Assembly: GCA_002502605.1 (NCBI GenBank)
Contig: DAPR01000060.1
Coordinates: 21,172 to 54,209 of the forward strand
Length of the DNA: 33,038 nt
Source of the DNA: Euryarchaeota archaeon UBA258
GTDB lineage: Archaea; Thermoplasmatota; Poseidoniia; Poseidoniales; Poseidoniaceae
Direction: 5' to 3'
Below the pieces are notes generated by a model, which did no database searches, was not told the origin of the DNA, and saw only the letters and a list, made by a program, of their open reading frames with translations. Positions 1 through 8,415 of this stretch are shown one piece after another. Position numbers and translations under genes: made by a program. How positions within the stretch are numbered: the first letter of the stretch is position 1; each line of letters opens with the position of its first letter.

Positions 1-1547
1 GATCCTTCTGCGTTAAACACCAAGTAGGAATTGTCTGGGGCAATGGTCCCGATGTTGGTGTAATAAATCATACGAGAATAACCACGTTTTCCGTAGATGT
101 TCTCTTCCCAGTCAATCCAAACTCTTCGTTCTTCTTCGAGCATGTCCAACACTTCGATGAAGTCATCGTATTCGAAATTTCGATAAGACCACGCATTAAT
201 GATGATTTCATAGGCTTCATCAATGTCAATTTGGTTGATAATAACCAAACCAATCATGAATTGAGCCACGACATCTAAGCAATTTTCGGGGAAATCCAGA
301 CGATCCATATCTCCAGTTTGGATGGCCGCTTGGAGCGCTGCAAGTTCCAATAAATCATCCACACTTGATGGAAGGAACCTCGCCCTTGGGATGCCGCCAA
401 CGTGGTGGCCAGCACGGCCAATTCGTTGCAATGCGGTGGCGATGTCGCCCGGACTACCAATTTGCAAGACCAAATCAACTGAACCAATATCGATGCCCAT
501 TTCCAGCGAGGAAGAGGTGACAACCGCCCTCAGGTGTCCATGTTTGAGTTTCTTTTCCACATCGAGACGAATTTTCTTGTCCATTGATCCGTGGTGTCCA
601 GCAACAAGCTCGCCAAGGTAAGGGCGCAACTTGAGCACGATGTTTTCCGTCATTTTTCTGGTGTTAGCAAACACCAGTGTGGTGTTGTGAGCAGCAATTA
701 AATCAGCGACTGCTTCGATGTTTTTGTCAAAAATTTTCATCACAGAAAGATCACTAAATTTAGGATCAGTGATTAGGATATCCAGGTCAAGTTCCCGGGA
801 ACCTGAGACTTTAGCAATGCAGACTTTGGTCGATTCTGTGCGGCTTTCTTTGTCGTCACTCGCAACGAGAAATTCTGCAACCGTTTCAAGAGGCTCCATT
901 GTCGCAGAAATTCCAATCCGCTGAACAGGTCGTGTCAGCAGGGTGTCAAGGTAAGACAAGGTGAGCGCAAGATGCACACCGCGTTTAGTTGGGACCAACG
1001 AATGCAATTCGTCGATGATCATGTACTCGACTTCACTGACGATGGGCTGAAACCTTGGCGATGTGATGGCAATGGCCAAACTTTCGGGGGTTGTGATGAG
1101 AATGTGTGGTGGGTTTCTCAGCATTTTCTGTCGTTCATTTTGTGGTGTGTCGCCTGTCCTTAGTCCGACGCGAATCTCTTGGGCGCGGTCAGGGAGGTAG
1201 CGTTCTGAAATTTCTTTCAGTGGCCCTAATAAGTTTCTTTGAATGTCATTCGCCAAGGCCTTAATTGGGGATATGTAGACGCAGTATACTCTTTTTTCCA
1301 GCTTGCCATCAAGGGCACGGCGAACCAATTGGTCAATAATCGAAAGAAAAGCGGTGAGTGTTTTACCAGACCCTGTTGGAGAACAGAGCAAGAGGTGTTC
1401 CTGATCAATAATGGCCGGAATTGCTAGTTTTTGTGGTTCCGTAAAGTCTGGGAATTTATCCTTAAACCAATTGCGAACGGGAGGACATAACCGCTCCAAC
1501 AGTGCCTCTGTTTCCAGAGGATTGTTGAGATAATGGATATTTGCCAT
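1..1547 (-). CDS. lhr: Lhr-family DEAD/DEAH helicase, N-terminal part (gene runs off left edge)
   Basis: ATP-dependent superfamily 2 nucleic-acid helicase of the Lhr (large helicase-related) type, which unwinds DNA or RNA:DNA hybrids and is thought to act in repair or RNA metabolism. The 515 visible codons hold the whole helicase core in order: Q-motif-like FTEPQKLAI (about 35-43), Walker A SPTGSGKT (56-63), SPIKALAND (93-101), TTPESLA (152-158), the DEAD-box variant DELH (179-182), SATM (214-217), LVFANTR (291-297), SSSLEMGIDIG (345-355) and QRIGRAGHH (374-382). The QIGSPGDIATALQRIGRAGH block is characteristic of Lhr proteins. The family is usually 850-950 residues, so roughly 400 C-terminal residues (winged helix and Lhr-specific domains) lie outside the window. 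The ATG at 1547 is preceded by GTGAGG with a six-base spacer. Family assignment is firm; the exact cellular role is not settled by sequence. Confidence 0.9.
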   Translation of the reverse strand, partial: MANIHYLNNPLETEALLERLCPPVRNWFKDKFPDFTEPQKLAIPAIIDQEHLLLCSPTGSGKTLTAFLSIIDQLVRRALDGKLEKRVYCVYISPIKALANDIQRNLLGPLKEISERYLPDRAQEIRVGLRTGDTPQNERQKMLRNPPHILITTPESLAIAITSPRFQPIVSEVEYMIIDELHSLVPTKRGVHLALTLSYLDTLLTRPVQRIGISATMEPLETVAEFLVASDDKESRTESTKVCIAKVSGSRELDLDILITDPKFSDLSVMKIFDKNIEAVADLIAAHNTTLVFANTRKMTENIVLKLRPYLGELVAGHHGSMDKKIRLDVEKKLKHGHLRAVVTSSSLEMGIDIGSVDLVLQIGSPGDIATALQRIGRAGHHVGGIPRARFLPSSVDDLLELAALQAAIQTGDMDRLDFPENCLDVVAQFMIGLVIINQIDIDEAYEIIINAWSYRNFEYDDFIEVLDMLEEERRVWIDWEENIYGKRGYSRMIYYTNIGTIAPDNSYLVFNAEG

Positions 1548-1590
1548 TTTTTTCCTCACTTTCCCGTGACTCGGAGTCCATTGGAAGGAG

Positions 1591-1598
1591 TAAATTAA
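1591..1598 (-). promoter_or_regulatory. TATA-like box for the helicase gene
   Basis: On the minus strand this reads TTAATTTA in an AT-rich patch between the ferredoxin stop and the helicase ATG. Transcription starting about 25 bases downstream would give a leader of roughly 20 bases that contains the GTGAGG ribosome site. An interrupted palindrome GACTC-G-GAGTC (1568-1578) sits close to the expected start of transcription. Placement is by eye only. Confidence 0.35.
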
Positions 1599-1642
1599 TG
1601 TATTGTCAATAAAGTTCAATCAATCTTTGACTCAAGGCCTGC

Positions 1643-1957
1643 TTAAGCCCAGCGCAGTCCACCTTTTTTCCACCTGTTTACCGGTTCTGTGGCTGGTGGT
1701 GGTGGTGGATGGAGAAGTGGGGAATCTTTTGCGTTTGGTGGACTCTTGATTTCGTGGAGTGCATTGGTCGGGCATGAGCCTATGCATGAGAGGCAACCAA
1801 CGCATTGTGATTCAACGACAACAATAGGGCGTTTTGGCTTGGTGCGCTCGGGGGGAGATTCCATCAGTGGCAACAAGGCTTCGAATGGACAGTGTGGGAT
1901 GCAGAGATCGCAGCCGGTGCAATCTGCCTCGATGATTGCCACCATCGATTGTCCCAT
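1643..1957 (-). CDS. Ferredoxin with two [4Fe-4S] cluster motifs and a proline-rich tail
   Basis: Small electron carrier of the bacterial-type 2[4Fe-4S] family. Two CxxCxxCxxxCP motifs are visible: C13, C16, C19, C23 (CTGCDLCIPHCP) and C52, C55, C58, C62 (CVGCLSCIGSCP). The linker between them (about 28 residues) is longer than in minimal ferredoxins, and the C-terminal 30 residues are Pro- and Lys-rich (a PPPPP run), an unusual extension. The start could be the ATG at 1957 or the ATG at 1945; the second gives the more typical N-terminus MVAIIEADC and has GGGA just upstream. The gene sits 95 bases upstream of the helicase on the same strand and is divergent from glyS. The redox partner cannot be told from context. 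Confidence 0.85.
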   Translation of the reverse strand: MGQSMVAIIEADCTGCDLCIPHCPFEALLPLMESPPERTKPKRPIVVVESQCVGCLSCIGSCPTNALHEIKSPPNAKDSPLLHPPPPPATEPVNRWKKGGLRWA

Positions 1958-2067
1958 GCTTTTGGCAATTCGCCATGCTTCTTAACGCTACGCTTGACCA
2001 TTTTGGGCATGTTTTCGACGGTGAGGTTGAAAGGGAGTCCGCCATAGGATGGTTGAGCGTGGATTCG

Positions 2068-3738
2068 ATGCAACATGACGCTGAGCGGCTTGAACGAATG
2101 TCGGGTATGTTGAAGCGCAGAGGCGTGATTCTTCCCGCGTTTGAAATCCACGGCGGAGCCAAAGGCCTCTATGACTTTGGACCAGTCGGTGGGCGACTCC
2201 GCAACCGCGTCAATCAAACATGGATCAACCATTGGCTCTCGCTTGGTAATATTGTCGAACTCTCCTGTCCTACCGTCACTCCATACGCTGTTTTGGAAGC
2301 ATCGGGTCACGTTGGTGAGTTTTCAGATTTCATGACGGTGTGTGGCCAGTGCGAAGAAGCAAGCCGAGCAGACACACTGTTGGAAGACGCCCATTCAAAT
2401 CCTGACGCACTCAATCTTGGTGAACTTCAGGGCCTTCTTGACAGCGCACAACCATGTTGTCCGAACTGTCAAGCCGTAGATTGGAGCCCAATTACCGCTC
2501 AAAATTTGATGTTTAACACGACCATCGGCGCTGGTTCTTCGGGCCGACCCGGTTTCATGAGACCAGAAACAGCTCAGGGAATGTTCACATCATTCCCTGC
2601 TCTTTTACGACACAATCGAGACCGTTTACCCTTTGGGGCTATTCAGGTCGGGAAGGGATACAGAAATGAAATTTCACCCCGACAAGGCATGATTCGTTTG
2701 CGTGAATTTAATATGGCGGAATTGGAGTATTTCTTCAATCCACACGTGGATCAAAACCATGACTTTTCACAGTGGGCCAACACCAAAATGGAATTGATTC
2801 CCGATGGTCAAGATTCCATCAAGTTGAGCATCCCCGAAGCGCTGGACGCAAACATCGTTCGGCATTCAACGGTTGGCTACTTCATGGCACAAACTTACGA
2901 CTTTTTACTCAAGGTAGGAATCGATCCTGAACGGCTGAGGTTCCGACAACATGAAGCAGATGAAATGGCTCATTACGCAAGCGATTGCTGGGATGCAGAA
3001 ATTTTAGGGTCCTATGGCTGGATTGAATGCGTTGGTATCGCTCACCGTGGCTGCTATGATCTCGAAGCACATGAAAAAGCCACAGGAAAAACCCTCAGGG
3101 CTCGCAGAGAATTCGAAGAACCAAAAGTAGTGGAAATTGATGGATGGACCATTGATGGGGCTACAGCTGGTCCTGTCTTCCGCGCCCTCGCTGGTGCGGT
3201 GAAGAAGGCCGTAGAATCGCTTGATGCTCAAACGGTATTCCCAATGTCGATGACGCTTCCAACCGGCGAAGAAATCGAAGTCAAAGCAGAACATGTGAAA
3301 CGAGTTCAACGCACTGAAACCATCACTGGTGAATGGTACATTCCACACGTCGTTGAACCTGCGTTTGGGATTGACCGAATCATTTGGCACATTCTCGATC
3401 ATGCTTATGATGAACGCGCAAAAGATGGCGAGCAATACACCATCCTCCGCTTGAGTGAACACGTCGCACCTGTGGATTACTGTGTGTTTCCTCTGTTTGA
3501 AAAAGATGGCATGGGGCAATTGGCCCGTGACATCCACCGAACATTATGTGCGTCCCCAGGAACAGTGTCCATCTACGACAGCAGCGGTTCTATAGGTCGG
3601 CGTTACGCAAGAGCGGATGAAATCGGAGTGCCAAACTGCATCACCGTTGACCACCAATCCCTCGAGGACAAGACAGTGACGGTTAGGGATCGCAACAGCG
3701 GTGAACAAAAGCGAGTCCACATCAACGATCTTGTGTAA
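2068..3738 (+). CDS. glyS: Glycyl-tRNA synthetase, archaeal/eukaryotic (alpha2) type
   Basis: Class II aminoacyl-tRNA synthetase that charges tRNA-Gly with glycine in the cytoplasm. Visible parts: N-terminal RRGVILPAFEIHGG and FGPVG; a Cys-rich insertion with CGQC (92-95) and CCPNC (130-134) that could bind zinc; RPETAQGMF (165-173); motif 2 RNEISPRQGMIRLREF (199-214); motif 3 FGIDRI with R437; and a C-terminal anticodon-binding domain with DSSGSIGRRYARADEIG and CITVDH. The open frame continues upstream to 1936, but the ATG at 2068 puts the usual 15-20 residues before the RRG motif and avoids overlap with the divergent ferredoxin gene, so it is preferred; 1975 is an alternative. About 556 residues, normal for the family. 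rfcL follows 65 bases downstream on the same strand. Confidence 0.95.
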   Translation: MQHDAERLERMSGMLKRRGVILPAFEIHGGAKGLYDFGPVGGRLRNRVNQTWINHWLSLGNIVELSCPTVTPYAVLEASGHVGEFSDFMTVCGQCEEASRADTLLEDAHSNPDALNLGELQGLLDSAQPCCPNCQAVDWSPITAQNLMFNTTIGAGSSGRPGFMRPETAQGMFTSFPALLRHNRDRLPFGAIQVGKGYRNEISPRQGMIRLREFNMAELEYFFNPHVDQNHDFSQWANTKMELIPDGQDSIKLSIPEALDANIVRHSTVGYFMAQTYDFLLKVGIDPERLRFRQHEADEMAHYASDCWDAEILGSYGWIECVGIAHRGCYDLEAHEKATGKTLRARREFEEPKVVEIDGWTIDGATAGPVFRALAGAVKKAVESLDAQTVFPMSMTLPTGEEIEVKAEHVKRVQRTETITGEWYIPHVVEPAFGIDRIIWHILDHAYDERAKDGEQYTILRLSEHVAPVDYCVFPLFEKDGMGQLARDIHRTLCASPGTVSIYDSSGSIGRRYARADEIGVPNCITVDHQSLEDKTVTVRDRNSGEQKRVHINDLV

Positions 3739-3768
3739 ATCTCAACGGTCCTCTTGCCGCTTGCGTGG

Positions 3769-3776
3769 TACATATT
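3769..3776 (+). promoter_or_regulatory. TATA-like box upstream of rfcL
   Basis: TACATATT centred about 31 bases upstream of the preferred rfcL ATG (3804), a distance compatible with a leaderless or near-leaderless archaeal transcript. It overlaps the alternative upstream GTG start at 3765, which argues against that start being used. Found by eye only. Confidence 0.35.
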
Positions 3777-3803
3777 GAAGAACCCTCGGAAGAAGGTACG
3801 GTC

Positions 3804-5345
3804 ATGCCTGAGGTGAGCGACTGGACAGAGCGCCATCGACCCACTTCGGAACGTCACCTTGAGGGCAATGAAGTTCAGCGTAGGAAAATTAGAGCATGGC
3901 TTGATGATTGGCAAAACAGCACGCCAAAGAAAAAATCCATTTTGTTGGTTGGCCCCCCGGGTGTCGGCAAAACCTCTGTTGCTCGTGCCATTGCTCAAGA
4001 CCTCGGTTGGAATGTGATCGAACTCAACGCTTCGGATGCACGGAATGCTGCGGCCATTCGGAAAGCAGCCACTCAAGGAAGCACACATCGTTCACTTTTC
4101 CACGACCCGAACGCGAAAAAACAACGAACATTGATTCTTTTGGATGAAGTCGACCATATCTCTGGAGGCCTTAGAGCGGTGAGCCAAGACCGCATCGAAA
4201 AAGCCATGCAAGGTGAAGACGATGCTGGACGGACCACTACGCTGAGCGGTGATTCAGGTGGAAAGGCAGAGCTGTTGAACTTGGTCAGCAACACAAAACA
4301 GCCAGTCATTTTGGCTTGCAATGAAATAATGGGCCTATGGGGGAAATCTTCGAGTTGGCGCTCAACACGGGATCGCTTCAAGCCTCACATGGAGATCATC
4401 ACATTCGAACGTGCCAGCAATGAAGCGCTAAGTCGGATTGCAAAGCGAGTGCTAAGAGAGGAATCATTGGATTTCGATGATGCTGCGGTCCAAGCGCTGG
4501 TGAAGAGCAACCCAGGTGATTTACGGGCTTTGGTGAGGGATTTGCAAGTGCTCTCCTCAACCGCTAAGGGAGCCATCACAAAAGCGATGGTCGAGGCTCA
4601 AGCCAGTTCAGGCGCTAGGGATTCGACCTTGGAAGTGTTTCCTGGCCTCGATGCTCTCTACCGTTCGACAAGTGCTGCTGAAGCCATCAAATTCGGCCGC
4701 CTGATCGATAAGCCCCCGAGTGAACTCATCAACTGGGTTCATTGGAACAACGCATCACTGTTCCCTGAAAAGGATTCAATCGCACGGGCCAACCAGACGC
4801 TCTCCGTCGCTGCTCGAATGCTGATGGGCCAATACCAAAACACTGCTCACAGGTCGTGGTATTGGAGCGGCCAATTGGCCAGCCTCTCCGCTTCAATTCC
4901 AAACAAAGCCGTGTTCCGAGACCGAATCTATTCTTCCTATCCTGCATTTTTGCGCCGTCAAGCATCATGGGTCCGTCCAGCGATTGTTGAACGCCTGTCA
5001 GAATTTTCAGGCTCAAGTAAAGCAGCTGTTCGCGATGAGATGCTCCCACTTCTTTCTGCCATGGTCAAAGACGATCCAAACATAGGGGATTCCAATTCAT
5101 TTGACCTATCGATTCGCCTTGGTTTCTCTGCTGAGGAACACGCCTCAATGGCAGGGCTACCCCTCTCGCGCCGTTCCACGAAGGATTTGATAAAGTCATA
5201 CAATGAGGCACTTGACGCTTATGTGGCTTCAACCGTTCTCGAACCGCTTGAGGAACTTCTAGATGAGCCAATCAGTGAAGTTCAAGACGTTGATGATGAC
5301 GGCAAAGAGGACAAAGGCTCTTCTGGACAAATGAAGTTGTTTTGA
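3804..5345 (+). CDS. rfcL: Replication factor C large subunit (clamp loader)
   Basis: AAA+ ATPase that, with the small RFC subunit, loads the PCNA sliding clamp onto primed DNA. Starting at ATG 3804 the protein is 513 residues. It begins with the family signature DWTERHRP (6-13), then Walker A VGPPGVGKT (49-57), IELNASDAR (72-80), Walker B LILLDEVDH (110-118) and the lid/sensor region ending PGDLRALVRDLQ. The C-terminal third is helical with an acidic linker (DVDDDGKEDK) and ends in GQMKLF. That ending resembles the start of a PCNA-interacting peptide (Q-x-x-L) but lacks the usual double aromatic. A GTG at 3765 would add 13 residues before the conserved start and is less likely. The stop is three bases from the convergent trkH stop. 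Confidence 0.93.
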   Translation: MPEVSDWTERHRPTSERHLEGNEVQRRKIRAWLDDWQNSTPKKKSILLVGPPGVGKTSVARAIAQDLGWNVIELNASDARNAAAIRKAATQGSTHRSLFHDPNAKKQRTLILLDEVDHISGGLRAVSQDRIEKAMQGEDDAGRTTTLSGDSGGKAELLNLVSNTKQPVILACNEIMGLWGKSSSWRSTRDRFKPHMEIITFERASNEALSRIAKRVLREESLDFDDAAVQALVKSNPGDLRALVRDLQVLSSTAKGAITKAMVEAQASSGARDSTLEVFPGLDALYRSTSAAEAIKFGRLIDKPPSELINWVHWNNASLFPEKDSIARANQTLSVAARMLMGQYQNTAHRSWYWSGQLASLSASIPNKAVFRDRIYSSYPAFLRRQASWVRPAIVERLSEFSGSSKAAVRDEMLPLLSAMVKDDPNIGDSNSFDLSIRLGFSAEEHASMAGLPLSRRSTKDLIKSYNEALDAYVASTVLEPLEELLDEPISEVQDVDDDGKEDKGSSGQMKLF

Positions 5346-5348
5346 TGC

Positions 5349-6986
5349 TCAGTCCTTATCGTCGTCTTCCATAAGACGGCGGTACAGCGCGATGGCGGAA
5401 CGGTCTGATTGGACCTTCTCTTCTTTTCTCCAGGTGTGTGGGTGAATCAAAATAACGGCTGTGAGCAATTCCAGTCGACCAAACCACATCAAAATTGAGG
5501 TGATAAGGAGGGCACCTGAATTCATGCTCGCCCATGTGTCGTGTGGGCCATACTCGCCGAGCGCCGGTCCCGTGTTGCCCAATGAGGAAGCGACAACTGT
5601 GATGACGCTCTCGAATGTGTTGTCTGGCATGAAGATCGCTAATATGATGCTTGAGAGGCCAAACAATCCGACCCAAACGATCAGCATACCAACAATGAGG
5701 CCGATTTGATTGCCCTCAACGACTTCTCCATTCATACGAATTTGATCAATTTTACGAGGTTGGGCAATTTTCACGAGTTCCCTCATTGCAACCTTAAACG
5801 CCAATGTGACGCGAAGGAGTTTCAATCCGCCTGCCGTTGAACCGGCACTTGCGCCAACGATCATCAAGACGAAAATGATGAGGTGGGTTACAAGCGGCCA
5901 ATCGCCACCGTTTGAGTAATCTCGGTAATTGGTGGTCACAAATCCTGAGGATGTGCCAATCGATACAACATGGAAGAGGCTGTGGCGCAACGATGTGCCA
6001 ATCCCGGTGCCAGAGCCAATTAATGCTGCTGCGATGGCAAGGGTTGCAACGAGGATGTAAATGAGGTAGTATCGAAATTCTTCATCGCCAAAGGCCTTCT
6101 TAATTTCTCCTTCTTTGATGAACCACAACAGGGTGAAATTGATTCCACCGATGAACATGAAGGCGATGACAATTGTCTCCACCGCGATGGAATCAAAATA
6201 GCCAATGCTCGCGTCGTGTGTCGAGAACCCACCAGTTGGAAGCGTCGTCAAAGAATGGTTGACCGCGTCAAACCAATCCATGGGCGTTGCTGACCACAAC
6301 AGTAAGAATTCAATGCAGGTCAGAACAATGTAAAGGGTCCACAAGGCAATAGCTGTCTGCTTCAGTTTAGGGCGCAATCGTGACAACGAAGGGCCGGTTA
6401 ATTCAGCACGTGCGAGGGCCATTCCTCCACCGATGACTCTTGATAAGAGCATCATGCCAAGCATGATGATTCCCATACCACCAAACCATTGGGTGAGAGA
6501 TCGCCATAAAAGGAGACCTTTAGCTTGGCTGTTGATGCAATCTTCGGTGACACCGGGAATGCAATTTGGACTCATGTTTGGTGCGATGACCGTGGCTCCA
6601 GTGGTGGTGAAACCCGACATTGATTCGAACCAAGAATTGATCGCACCTCGGCCGATGTCCATGATGCTAGGATCAATCATAAATGGTCCATTGAACATGC
6701 CTCCGAGCCAATATGGCAGGGCTCCAATGAACACTGCAATTGGCCAGACCAACGCCACACCTGCGAACGCTTCTCGGTCTCGAAGCCGTTCGCTTGTGTT
6801 GGTGCGGGTGCCAAAGCTAAGCATGATAAGGCCAACAGAAAACGAAATCAGACTCGGTAGGGCAAAGGCTCGCAATGCCAACTCAATCGAATCAAGCATG
6901 CATGTGATGATGCCACACAACACCAGCGGAATGGCAAGGGCGATGAGGGTCCACCCTAAAATGAGGTACAAGACGTCGGAGCGCAT
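5349..6986 (-). CDS. trkH: TrkH/KtrB-type potassium channel-transporter subunit
   Basis: Integral membrane subunit of a Trk-type potassium uptake system. The sequence is hydrophobic throughout, with the four pore-loop repeats of the superfamily: GFTTTGAT, LPTGGFSTHD, SIGTSSGFVTT and SLGNTGPALGEYG, each carrying the selectivity-filter glycine. GSTAGGLKLLR, a conserved cytoplasmic motif, is also present. The frame opens at a GTG (6995) that overlaps the trkA stop, but the ATG at 6986 has AAGGTG eight bases upstream, so it is preferred; this gives 545 residues, close to the family norm. It lies directly downstream of trkA, whose product gates this channel, so the pair should be one operon. Confidence 0.93.
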   Translation of the reverse strand: MRSDVLYLILGWTLIALAIPLVLCGIITCMLDSIELALRAFALPSLISFSVGLIMLSFGTRTNTSERLRDREAFAGVALVWPIAVFIGALPYWLGGMFNGPFMIDPSIMDIGRGAINSWFESMSGFTTTGATVIAPNMSPNCIPGVTEDCINSQAKGLLLWRSLTQWFGGMGIIMLGMMLLSRVIGGGMALARAELTGPSLSRLRPKLKQTAIALWTLYIVLTCIEFLLLWSATPMDWFDAVNHSLTTLPTGGFSTHDASIGYFDSIAVETIVIAFMFIGGINFTLLWFIKEGEIKKAFGDEEFRYYLIYILVATLAIAAALIGSGTGIGTSLRHSLFHVVSIGTSSGFVTTNYRDYSNGGDWPLVTHLIIFVLMIVGASAGSTAGGLKLLRVTLAFKVAMRELVKIAQPRKIDQIRMNGEVVEGNQIGLIVGMLIVWVGLFGLSSIILAIFMPDNTFESVITVVASSLGNTGPALGEYGPHDTWASMNSGALLITSILMWFGRLELLTAVILIHPHTWRKEEKVQSDRSAIALYRRLMEDDDKD

Positions 6987-6991
6987 TGTGA

Positions 6992-8410
6992 TCACACCTT
7001 GAATCGCTTTTCGATGTCTTGCATTCGATCTGGCGTTGAAAAGATGATCAACCGGTCACCGTTCAGCAACGCTTTGTCAGGTGATGGTCGTAAAGACTCC
7101 CAGATTCCATTGTTGTTTTTCCTCTGAATGAACGCAATTCTCATCCATTCAGGCAAATTCGCCTCGACCACTCGCTTACCAGAAAATCGAGCACGCTCAT
7201 TGACTTCCATGCTGATACCGACGATGTTTGGGATGTTGGTGAGCAGGGCATAAGCACCCGCAGCCTTGGTGTGAATTTGTGCGAGCATGTTGTCCACTGC
7301 AACGCGTTTACGATCAACGGCGAAAGTAATGCCCATTCGTTGGGTGACTTTCACCAGATCTGCATCGTAGAGCAGAAGGCCTGTTCGGTCAACCCCCATG
7401 TCACTGGCCAACAATGCAGCAGCGATGCTTGCAAGGTCGTTCTCGAGTGCAGCGATGGCAATGTGGTGGTCAGGAATTCCAATTTCTGTCAATATGTCTC
7501 GATCGAGGTGGTCGCCATGAATCACTTCGAGGTTCGGATTGGCTCCAATTTTGGAACCCGACAAATCGTTTGCCCGTTGCAGATCACGTTCGATGACGGT
7601 GACCTTTGCCCCTGAGTTGAGCCAATCATCAGCGATGCGTTGGCCAATTTTGGTAGCACCAATGACTGCAACCTTTGGGTTGACAGGGAAATCGGTTGCT
7701 TCATGGCCAAAAATATTAAGGATTCGATTAAAACTTGACAATCCAGTTGTTGCGACAGCAATTCTGTCGTTTGGTACGAGCATAAAATCGCCATCAGGGA
7801 CAATGCTTCGCTCGCCTTCGCGCTTGAGTCCAACGATCAGTGGCATGCCGCCTTCAATGTGGTTTGATGCCTCCCTCAGCGTTTGAAACACCACGCTCTT
7901 GGCTTGGCTTGTCACGTCCAATTCGATGATGAATGCATCATGGCCGAAGGGGATCACCTCCTCAATGGAAGATGAACGCAGTCCTGAGTGGAGCCTCTGA
8001 ATTGCGCCCTCCAGGGGATTGATCACGTGGTTGACTTTTGCCCATTCCCTCAAATGACCGTTGTTTTGTTCTTCTAGGAAATTCATTCCTCGGACGCGGC
8101 AAATGGACAACAAAGGTTCAGCATTATCACCTGCGATTTCGCTGTGAGCGTGTTCTGCTAGTGCGCAAGCCAAGAGGTTGCGCTCATCTGAATTGGTGGC
8201 AGCAACGAACACAGTAGAGATGCCAATACCTGCTTCGTACAATTTTTCACGAGTGGTCAAATCTCCATGAATCACAAGCACATCGAGGTTCTGAGCGTTC
8301 TTGACAGCTCTCGAATCTGAATCAACCAAAACGACATCGATGTCTTCAGCTCGCAATGCTTTCGCTAAATCCGTTCCAACCCGTCCGGCTCCTCCAATAA
8401 TGATTCGCAT
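6992..8410 (-). CDS. trkA: TrkA, NAD-binding regulatory subunit of potassium uptake
   Basis: Cytoplasmic ring-forming subunit that binds nucleotide and gates TrkH. It has the full tandem RCK architecture of bacterial TrkA: RCK-N (MRIIIGGAGRVGTDLAK, 1-17, with the GxGxxG dinucleotide fold), a TrkA-C domain around VPNDRIAV, a second RCK-N (KVAVIGATKIGQRIAD) and a second TrkA-C near the end (NGDRLIIFSTP). The second glycine motif is degenerate (GATKIG), so the first half probably binds NAD(H). The preferred ATG (8410) has GGGTGA six bases upstream, and the TGA in that site is the stop codon of the preceding gene; the GTG at 8419 is the alternative. 472 residues, near the 458 of the E. coli protein. 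Confidence 0.93.
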   Translation of the reverse strand: MRIIIGGAGRVGTDLAKALRAEDIDVVLVDSDSRAVKNAQNLDVLVIHGDLTTREKLYEAGIGISTVFVAATNSDERNLLACALAEHAHSEIAGDNAEPLLSICRVRGMNFLEEQNNGHLREWAKVNHVINPLEGAIQRLHSGLRSSSIEEVIPFGHDAFIIELDVTSQAKSVVFQTLREASNHIEGGMPLIVGLKREGERSIVPDGDFMLVPNDRIAVATTGLSSFNRILNIFGHEATDFPVNPKVAVIGATKIGQRIADDWLNSGAKVTVIERDLQRANDLSGSKIGANPNLEVIHGDHLDRDILTEIGIPDHHIAIAALENDLASIAAALLASDMGVDRTGLLLYDADLVKVTQRMGITFAVDRKRVAVDNMLAQIHTKAAGAYALLTNIPNIVGISMEVNERARFSGKRVVEANLPEWMRIAFIQRKNNNGIWESLRPSPDKALLNGDRLIIFSTPDRMQDIEKRFKV

Positions 8411-8415
8411 GATGT

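Noticed and set aside
1864-2310. Overlapping minus-strand frames upstream of the ferredoxin
   Set aside because: They run antisense through conserved GlyRS N-terminal sequence and in other frames than the ferredoxin.
3004-3537. 177-codon open frame on the minus strand opposite glyS
   Set aside because: Antisense to the catalytic domain of GlyRS; Phe/His-rich composition typical of a shadow frame.
3765-3803. GTG start extending RfcL by 13 residues
   Set aside because: The conserved start of the family is DWTERHRP just after ATG 3804, and a TATA-like box overlaps the extension.
6433-7002. 189-codon open frame on the plus strand opposite trkH
   Set aside because: It is the antisense shadow of a clear TrkH gene, has odd composition (Met, Pro, Arg rich) and no domain.
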